Shown piece after piece: positions 59,649 to 64,000 of a stretch of 64,000 bases of DNA. The position numbers and the translations under genes are program-made. The stretch is taken from assembly GCA_946122785.1 (NCBI GenBank), contig CAMGYJ010000005.1:84624547-84688546 (forward strand). The letters run 5' to 3'. Below the pieces are notes generated by a model, which saw nothing but the letters and a program-made list of their open reading frames with translations, searched no databases and was not told the DNA's origin. Each line of letters starts with the position of its first letter. Positions within the stretch are counted from its first letter, which is position 1. Source of the DNA: Linum tenue (taxonomy: Eukaryota > Streptophyta > Magnoliopsida > Malpighiales > Linaceae).

Positions 59649-61019
59649 TGATACGAGCACGGAACCGGCACCCGTAGTTATCAAAGTCACGTAGCTTCAA
59701 GAATGAACAAGAAAAGGGATTTTTAGGGTTTTTGTTTGGGATAGGATGAAATTGAAAGTGTAATCTTAGCACAAAGATGGGAGAAGGCTCTAACAATAAA
59801 AATGATAGAATCTCGACCACAATCAAGGTAAAAACTTGATTGATACAGAGAAAAATTCACAATCCTAAAGCTCAATGAACCAAGATAAAATCAATATTCT
59901 TCTAAAACTAACTCAAAAAATCGTTTTAAGCAAGACAAAACAAACTAAACCAAACACTAAAAAGGAAATTTTAACTTTGTCCAGGCCCGATCCCCGGTCG
60001 ACCTTTTTAGATCCTCGATCGGGGGTTCTTGCCCACCGACCTCTTCTACCTCCACTCCCTGGTCGCCGCCTCAAGATCCCCGGTAGGGATTTGGTTGCTC
60101 TGGTCGGGGAATGCCATCGAGAATAGGGGTGGTAGTTCGATTTTCGGTTACCGGTTAACTGACCGGTTAAACCAATAACCACCAGTTAACCGATAACCGA
60201 AAATCATAAGCATTGGTCGGTGTTTGGTAGAGAGAGTTTTAGCTTTGGTTAACCGAGTAACCAAAACCGGTTAATCGGCTAACCGAAGCTAACCGACCGA
60301 TATCTATACGACGTTGTTTCCCACCAAAATGGTGTCGTTTCAATAATGAAAAAGTAAAATAAAAAGATAATAAAACTCCCCTAATCCTACCTGTTTGTCG
60401 ACCTTACCCTCACCACTCACCCTCTACCCCCACCGCCCTCCACCCTCCTACAAACACAACAACAAAAAAATCACCAAACCCTTAAACCCCAAGCTGCCGC
60501 CAGCCAGCACCAAACCATCACCGTAGTTAGACCACCGCCTCCACCGTTTTTGACATGAGTTTCTAAAGCTTCTCATCGTCCCTTAGAACTTCAAGGTCGG
60601 AAGCTAGCTAAAGGTGTTGTCTTCAGGTAAATCTCTCACCGACCCCTCCCTCGCCACCCCCTGGCTCTTGCAAGGTTCTAACCCCCGAGACCCCCGTCGA
60701 CCTCCCAGATCAAGCAACCACCGCCGTTGCCATACCCCTCCAGCTCCAGCAACCCCCCGTCGACATAAATCAACCCCCGCCATCTGCTCATCTCCCTCCC
60801 CTGAGACCTCGCCGACCCTCACCTCCCAGAATTTTGTTTACATCGGATAACTGAGCCACTAACCGGTAACCGATCGGTCGGTGGTCGGTTAACCGACCAT
60901 CTCCTCTCAGTCGGTGTTTGGTAGCTAGAAGAGGTGGTTCGGTTTACTGATAACCGAACTTTCAGTTTTTGGTCATAACCGAACCGACCGAACTACACCC
61001 CTAATCGAGAATAACATCA
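59649..61019 (-). repeat. 3' LTR of the second gag-protease element, with MITE inside
   Basis: LTR sequence at 59649-60123 and 61012-61019; the MITE 60124-61003 with its duplicated target lies between. Confidence 0.82.
60124..61003. mobile_element. hAT-like MITE rich in GGTTAACCG, 880 bp
   Basis: Starts TAGGGGTGGTAGTTCG and ends CGAACTACACCCCTA. The 8-bp duplication atcgagaa is perfect (60116-60123 and 61004-61011). Subterminal GGTTAACCGA and ACCGGTTAA motifs flank a CCACC-rich core (60410-60850) with long frames but no recognisable protein. 10020-10230 carries debris of a similar type. Confidence 0.88.
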
Positions 61020-61034
61020 GTCCCTCCCCGTTGG
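61020..61034 (-). other. Polypurine tract of the second gag-protease element
   Basis: The minus strand reads CCAACGGGGAGGGAC next to the 3' LTR. Confidence 0.65.
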
Positions 61035-61069
61035 ATAAGTTTTGCCCTCAAAACTAGTGTTTTCCTGCA

Positions 61070-62990
61070 AGAGACAACATCAATAGAATATCTCATCAAA
61101 CTCCTTCTTAGAGCAGTCAACATGTGTCTTCAAGCCATAAGATTGGTTCCCATTTCGTCCTCCGACTTCGTGCCACTTGCATGTCCTTTCTCCTTTGCCC
61201 AAGTCATCTCCATCTGCTGTTGATCTTCATGGACTTCAGTTGGCGACAATGGCTTGAGCAGAAACTTTCGATCTCCTTGCTTGAACTGGTAGCTATTGTT
61301 TCTGTCATCATGAATAACCTCTTCGTCATATTTCCATGGACAACCCAATAAGAGATGATCAGCCTGCATTGGAGCAACATCACACTGGAGTTCATTGTCA
61401 TACTCACCTTTTCCTTCTTGTTGACTTTGATGGCTCCATAGTCATTCAACCAATGCAGATTGTAGGGCTAAGGATGTTTGATGGTGCTCAATTCCAGCTT
61501 CTTGACTACGTCCAAGCTCACAACGTTGGTGCAACTACCACCACCGATGTCAACTTTTCATCCACTAAGCAACGAGAGTGGAAAACTTATCCCTTTGCTC
61601 TGTCCCTGTATAAGCCTTGATGGATAAGGCCATGTGGTTCACTCCCAAGAAATTACCCGATGGAGGGATCTCAGTAGTGATGTGCTCATCCACAACGTCA
61701 TCATTAGAGTCAATCCCAGTCCCCATGGGCTTCTCTTCCGACTCCTCCTCAGAAAAGTACTCGCCATCTCACAAGACCAAGCCTTCTTGTTGGGGCATTG
61801 GTTTTCCTTGTGACCACGTCCCAAGCACTTGAACCGTTGGATGCTTCCAATTGATCCTTCATTTCTTGCTTGGATGACTGGAGTCGTGTTCCTAGCAGCT
61901 GGCTTGTCACCTTCTCTGCAACATGTTTGGGCGAAAGTGGGTACCATCTTCTCGAGCTCACTTTCAGCTGTCTCCCCACCTTCATAGCCAAATGCACCAC
62001 TTCCTCCAACTCCACGAACTGACGAAGCTTGACTACGTGATTGATCTCCATGTTGAGCCCATGTTGGAAGCAAGCAATCGTTGCTTCCTTGTCCTCCCTC
62101 ACATTTGCTCTCGTCAAGAACAGTTCAAGCTCTTTGAAGTACTCATCAATAGAGCATTCTCCTTGCCGAATTCCATGCAATGAATAATGAAGGTCTCTAT
62201 GATAGAACGGAGGCACGAACCGATCACGAATAAGACCTCTAAATTCTTCCCAAGTAGAGGCAACATGCTGCAGATTTCTTCTTCATCAAAGCTAAACCTG
62301 TTCCCACCAAGCTGCTGCATAATCAATAAACTCATAGGTGGCTACCAGAACTTTCTGATGATCTGGGTAAGGATTGCACTAAAAACAAAATCATCTTCCT
62401 CTCCTAGTCAAAGTAAGCTAATGCACTATTAGATCTTGAAATGACAGGATTGAGAGCTTGATCCCTCGAATCGGATCAACACCATAACCTCCTACTTCTG
62501 GTGGCCTTCCTCCATAATCATGATAATCATCTTCATAATTATTAAATGGATGTCTATACTGCGAGATTACTGACGACGTTGCCCCGTGTGTTGACGCACA
62601 ACGCCTCTGCATCTGCCAATCTGGGTTCTCAAGAAAAGCTAGGTAAACTCGATATGCTCTTGTACCCTATCGGTTCTCAACTCCAGTCTGTGCCGCTACA
62701 GTGATTGGGTTCTCTGGTTGGTTCCCATTGGTTGCGTCTCCAACCTGGTGATTGGGGTATCTAGGCGCTTATTAGTCTTAACGAACTGACCTTTGATAGC
62801 GTCCTACTGAGTATGAAGCAAGGCTCTCACCTGAGCCATCTGCACGACAAGCAATTTCAAGACTCTGTTTTCCCATGGTTTGTTCTTCGATTAGAGTTTC
62901 TTCTTTAGAGAGCGATTCTTCCTCTTCTATGCGTTCTGCAATGGGGTCTTTTGATACCGGAGCCTTCGTTCTCGCCACTGTGTTGAACTG
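61070..62990 (-). pseudogene. Degraded gag and protease of the second gag-protease element
   Basis: Minus strand: capsid motifs PFYHRDLHYSLHGIRQGE and IDEYFKELELFLTRANV (62210-62090), VVHLAMKVGRQL, then a zinc knuckle whose first cysteine is lost (RFKCLGRGHKENQC near 61820). Protease DIGGGSCTNVVS lies at about 61555-61519, then LHWLNDYGAIKV and LLLGCPWKYDEEVIHDD with LLKPLSPTEVHEDQQQ. The sequence ends about 110 bp before the LTR. Multiple frameshifts. No pol domain follows, as in the copy at 32-35 kb. Confidence 0.82.
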
Positions 62991-62992
62991 GA

Positions 62993-63004
62993 GCTCTGAT
63001 ACCA
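62993..63004 (-). promoter_or_regulatory. Primer-binding site, initiator tRNA-Met type
   Basis: The minus strand reads TGGTATCAGAGC, two bases inside the 5' LTR at 63007. Confidence 0.88.
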
Positions 63005-63006
63005 CT

Positions 63007-63511
63007 TGATACGAGCACGGAACGGCACCCATTGTTATCAAAGTCATGCAGCTTAAAAAATGAACAAGAAAATGAATTTTAAGGGGTTTTGTTTGGGATA
63101 AGATGGAAATGAAAATGCAATCTCAACACAAGATGGGAGAATGCTCTAACAATATAAAGGATAGAATCTCGAACACAATCAAGGGGATAACTTGAATGAT
63201 ACAAAGAAAAATTCACAAGTCTAAAGCTCAATGAACCAAAACAAAATCAATATTCTTCAAAAAATTAACTCAGAAACTCGGTTTTAAGTACAATATATAT
63301 AAGCCATGTAAAACAAACTAAACGAAACACGAAAAATGAAATTTTAACTTCATCAAGGCTCGATCCTCAGTTGGCCCCTTCAGATCCCTGATCGGGGGTT
63401 ATTGCCTAGCCGACAGGGGGCTCTTCTGCCTCTACTCCCCGATCGCCTCACAAAGATAATGGTCGGGGATTTGGTTTCTCTGGTCAGGAAATGACGTCGA
63501 GAATCGCATCA
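63007..63511 (-). repeat. 5' LTR of the second gag-protease element
   Basis: 505 bp. Its portion from 63223 is nearly the same as window positions 1-286. Confidence 0.88.
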
Positions 63512-64000
63512 AAATCCCTAAGAATATCATAATCATTCGTAAGGGAGCAAGCGGATAGCCATCACTCATTACTTACATTCCAGAGCTTCTAAGCGGTGAG
63601 AGAACAACCATTTTTTAGTGGAAGATTTTACCAAATGTGCTCCTGTTTCATTTAGACAGATCGTGTTCCGTCCATTTGAGTGTTGGGAGAAGGTCCTAGT
63701 CGTGTCCCCAACTATCCTGCATAAAATTAGAAAAATCATCGCGCGAGATGATGCACTAACGAGTTTGGGTACTTCGTTAGCCATAGGTCATTGACTAAGG
63801 CTCGATCCATGAATTGCCAAAGCAGACCTCTACTGCAAGTGAACATAGGGCCGAAAAACTATACGTCAAGCGAACTACAGTCGTCCACACATTGCTTGAA
63901 TTCACGGTAGCGAGTAGCCGAACAATGTGCCCCTCTTTGTCACTCCACAAGCGAGAGGCTTGAGCTGATAGTGAGCAGATGGAATCTCAAAACTCAAAAA
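63512..64000 (-). pseudogene. L1 LINE ORF2 endonuclease part (continues beyond window)
   Basis: Matches 287-774 with a few percent differences. Minus-strand motifs DRALVNDLW and NSLVHHLAR recur. Its 3' continuation is 59040-59648 on the far side of the LTR element. Confidence 0.78.

Larger units (their letters stand above)
59649..63511 (-). mobile_element. Gag-protease-only LTR element inserted in a LINE
   Basis: LTRs at 59649-61019 (483 bp once its MITE is removed) and 63007-63511 (505 bp) begin TGATACGAGCACGG and end in CATCA. Flanks aattc and aaatc are a 5-bp duplication with one mismatch, and the LINE frame is collinear across the site. The primer site and polypurine tract fit minus orientation. 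Between them are degraded gag and protease, but no RT, RNase H or integrase. It is a relative of the element at 31745-36171. Confidence 0.85.

Overview
The window is nuclear DNA of a flowering plant, most likely a eudicot. The evidence is multi-exon genes with GT-AG introns, 60S ribosomal protein and UDP-xylose synthase genes with plant-type structure, and a dense load of plant transposon lineages (Tekay-like and Athila-like Ty3/gypsy, Ty1/copia, L1 LINE, hAT-like and PIF/Harbinger-like MITEs). I cannot name the species. There is no bacterial-type system, CRISPR array or rRNA gene.

Four host genes are well supported. They are an intronless DUF7086 protein (4539-5216, +), an ITN1-like ankyrin/PGG membrane protein (45041-47341, -), ribosomal protein L35 (51462-52527, -) and a type II membrane-anchored UDP-glucuronate decarboxylase (52970-55948, +). 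RPL35 and UXS are divergent and share about 440 bp of upstream DNA. The first UXS intron has the marks of a U12-dependent AT-AC intron, the most distinctive host-gene feature here.

Region by region: 1-2460 is an LTR end joined to an L1 remnant. 2697-3865 is a hAT-like non-autonomous element. 4.5-5.2 kb is the DUF7086 gene. 6.7-9.2 kb is an Athila-like gag and LTR remnant. 11.3-12.2 kb is a CTTGGTACC-rich minisatellite. 12.2-41.3 kb is a nested cluster: a decayed copia element (+) carries a young, full-length Tekay-like element (12221-23027, -) in its leader, and a 12.8-kb tRNA-Arg-primed element without recognised coding sequence (24931-37732, +) in its pol gene. That second element has a gag-protease-only element (31745-36171, -) inside its 3' LTR. 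A PIF/Harbinger-like MITE interrupts the copia RNase H end. 41.3-41.9 kb is more of the same minisatellite. 43-45 kb is AT-rich with no recognised gene.

From 45 to 56 kb is the main gene island, with a MITE (47911-48671) holding a ~300-bp inverted array of 33-bp repeats, and a hAT-like element within which another element is nested (49852-51086). 56.9-58.8 kb holds two hAT-like elements side by side; the second carries a fragment of an LRR receptor kinase gene. 59.0-64.0 kb is an L1 LINE split by a second gag-protease-only LTR element (59649-63511), whose 3' LTR holds a hAT-like MITE. The LTR/LINE junction at the right end is the same as the one at the left end of the window, so this junction was duplicated.

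Most of the window is transposon sequence. Target-site duplications (TSDs) and nesting give the relative order: copia first, then the tRNA-Arg element, then the gag-protease element inside it; the Tekay-like element is probably the most recent, as its two 2933-bp LTRs are equal in length and I saw no differences.
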